DNA from: Nitrosomonadaceae bacterium
GTDB lineage: Bacteria > Pseudomonadota > Gammaproteobacteria > Burkholderiales > Usitatibacteraceae
Reading direction: 5' to 3'
Assembly: GCA_021300055.1 (NCBI GenBank)
Contig: JAJTHU010000349.1
Coordinates: forward strand, 1-6,448
DNA length: 6,448 nt
Shown: positions 6,040 to 6,448 of the stretch, one piece after another
Layout: each line of letters begins with the position of its first letter
How positions within the stretch are numbered: the first letter of the stretch is position 1
Notes under the pieces: generated by a model
Told to the model about the DNA's origin: nothing
What the model saw: the letters and a program-made list of their open reading frames with translations, nothing else
The model's database searches: none
Position numbers and translations under genes: made by a program

Positions 6040-6045
6040 TTTTTT

Positions 6046-6448
6046 ATGAAAGACCTTCGCTCAACACGTGCCCCACTCGCAGCACTTCTGGCTAGCCTTT
6101 CCGCCGCACTCATTTCTGCGGCTGCAGTCGTACCAGCATACGCAGCCGATGCGTTGCAAGTTGAATCGTCGGCTCTGCGGTCTGCACAACTCAATCGCCA
6201 AGTCCTGCGTGACTACGGCGGCCACTACCGCCTTGAGGACGGCAGCGTGTTGCGCTTCTTCCGCGAGGGCGAGCGCGTGTTCGCCAGCATTGCCAATGAC
6301 GCCCGCGAGCGCCGCGTCGAGGTCAAAGCTGTTTCGGCAAACCGTTTCGTCGCGCTCAACGATGCGACCGAGTTCCGCTTCGAGAACACCGGCAGCGATC
6401 GTGTCACGATGTCGCGACCCATGGTCAGCCGGCTTGCCCAAACCAGCC
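6046..6448 (+). CDS. Exported protein with Sec signal peptide, N-terminal part (cut by right edge)
   Basis: 134 codons are visible before the window ends, with no stop. The product starts MKDLRSTRAPLAALLASLSA, a classic signal peptide with basic n-region, Ala/Leu-rich core and a likely signal-peptidase cut after Ala-Tyr-Ala at residues 31-33, leaving a mature start at ADALQVES. No lipobox cysteine is present, so it should be periplasmic or secreted rather than a lipoprotein. The mature part contains short beta-strand-like units, LRDYGGHYRLEDGSVLRFF (about 54-72) and then ATEFRFENTGSDRV (about 112-125), recalling the small beta-rich domains found beside some exported hydrolases. That resemblance is weak and I assign no function. 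GC is high (about 65% locally), matching the host. It is divergent from the c-di-GMP sensor and may share regulatory DNA with it. Confidence 0.8.
   Translation, partial: MKDLRSTRAPLAALLASLSAALISAAAVVPAYAADALQVESSALRSAQLNRQVLRDYGGHYRLEDGSVLRFFREGERVFASIANDARERRVEVKAVSANRFVALNDATEFRFENTGSDRVTMSRPMVSRLAQTS

Larger units (their letters stand above)
5711..6045. other. Divergent intergenic region between the c-di-GMP sensor and an exported protein gene
   Basis: These 335 bases carry the start regions of both flanking genes. Visible elements are a 12-bp palindrome (5773-5784), a small hairpin (5790-5803), and a possible long-loop stem CTTTGTCG (5865-5872) with CGGCAAAG (5901-5908). TTGACC at 5909-5914 could be a -35 for the rightward gene, with a poor TAAACA at 5930-5935 after a short 15-base spacer. 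No convincing promoter was found for the leftward gene. A c-di-GMP (GEMM) riboswitch was looked for, given the neighbour, and its conserved segments were not found. No small gene is supported. Confidence 0.5.

Noticed and set aside
5820..6045. c-di-GMP (GEMM) riboswitch ahead of the exported protein gene
   Set aside because: It was tempting because of the neighbouring GGDEF-EAL gene, but the conserved core segments and tetraloop-receptor pattern are not visible.

Overview
This looks like chromosomal DNA of a proteobacterium, most likely a beta- or gammaproteobacterium. The reasons are about 60% GC in the clear genes, a PilJ-like sensor fused to PAS-GGDEF-EAL modules, a CapI/LpsL-type nucleotide-sugar epimerase, and a Sec-type exported protein with a good Shine-Dalgarno site. 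No rRNA, tRNA, CRISPR array, transposase or integrase is visible, so the assignment stays at this broad level.

Layout. (1) Positions 1-259, minus strand: the N-terminal 86 residues of an unrecognised protein that runs off the left edge. It is about 51% GC and has a strong ribosome binding site. (2) Positions 260-1284: roughly 1 kb with no convincing gene. It is rich in short palindromes, with a dense cluster of small hairpins at 771-975, three of them abutting end to end. This is the least explained part of the window. (3) Positions 1285-2292, plus strand: a complete UDP-glucuronate 4-epimerase-type SDR enzyme. (4) Positions 2293-2392: a short convergent spacer with nested inverted repeats. 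(5) Positions 2393-5710, minus strand: a complete 1105-residue membrane sensor (PilJ-like periplasmic region, three PAS domains, GGDEF, EAL) with both c-di-GMP active sites apparently intact. (6) Positions 5711-6045: a divergent intergenic region with a 12-bp perfect palindrome. (7) Positions 6046 to the right end, plus strand: a secreted or periplasmic protein, truncated by the window edge.

Functional picture. The epimerase supplies a galacturonate nucleotide sugar for surface polysaccharide. The large sensor would tune c-di-GMP, a known regulator of polysaccharide and biofilm. They are convergent, so they do not share an operon, and any link between them is only inference. No complete new multi-gene system is visible. 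The best lead is the hairpin-rich, AT-richer intergenic block, which could be a structured RNA, a palindromic mobile or repeat element, or remains of an insertion.
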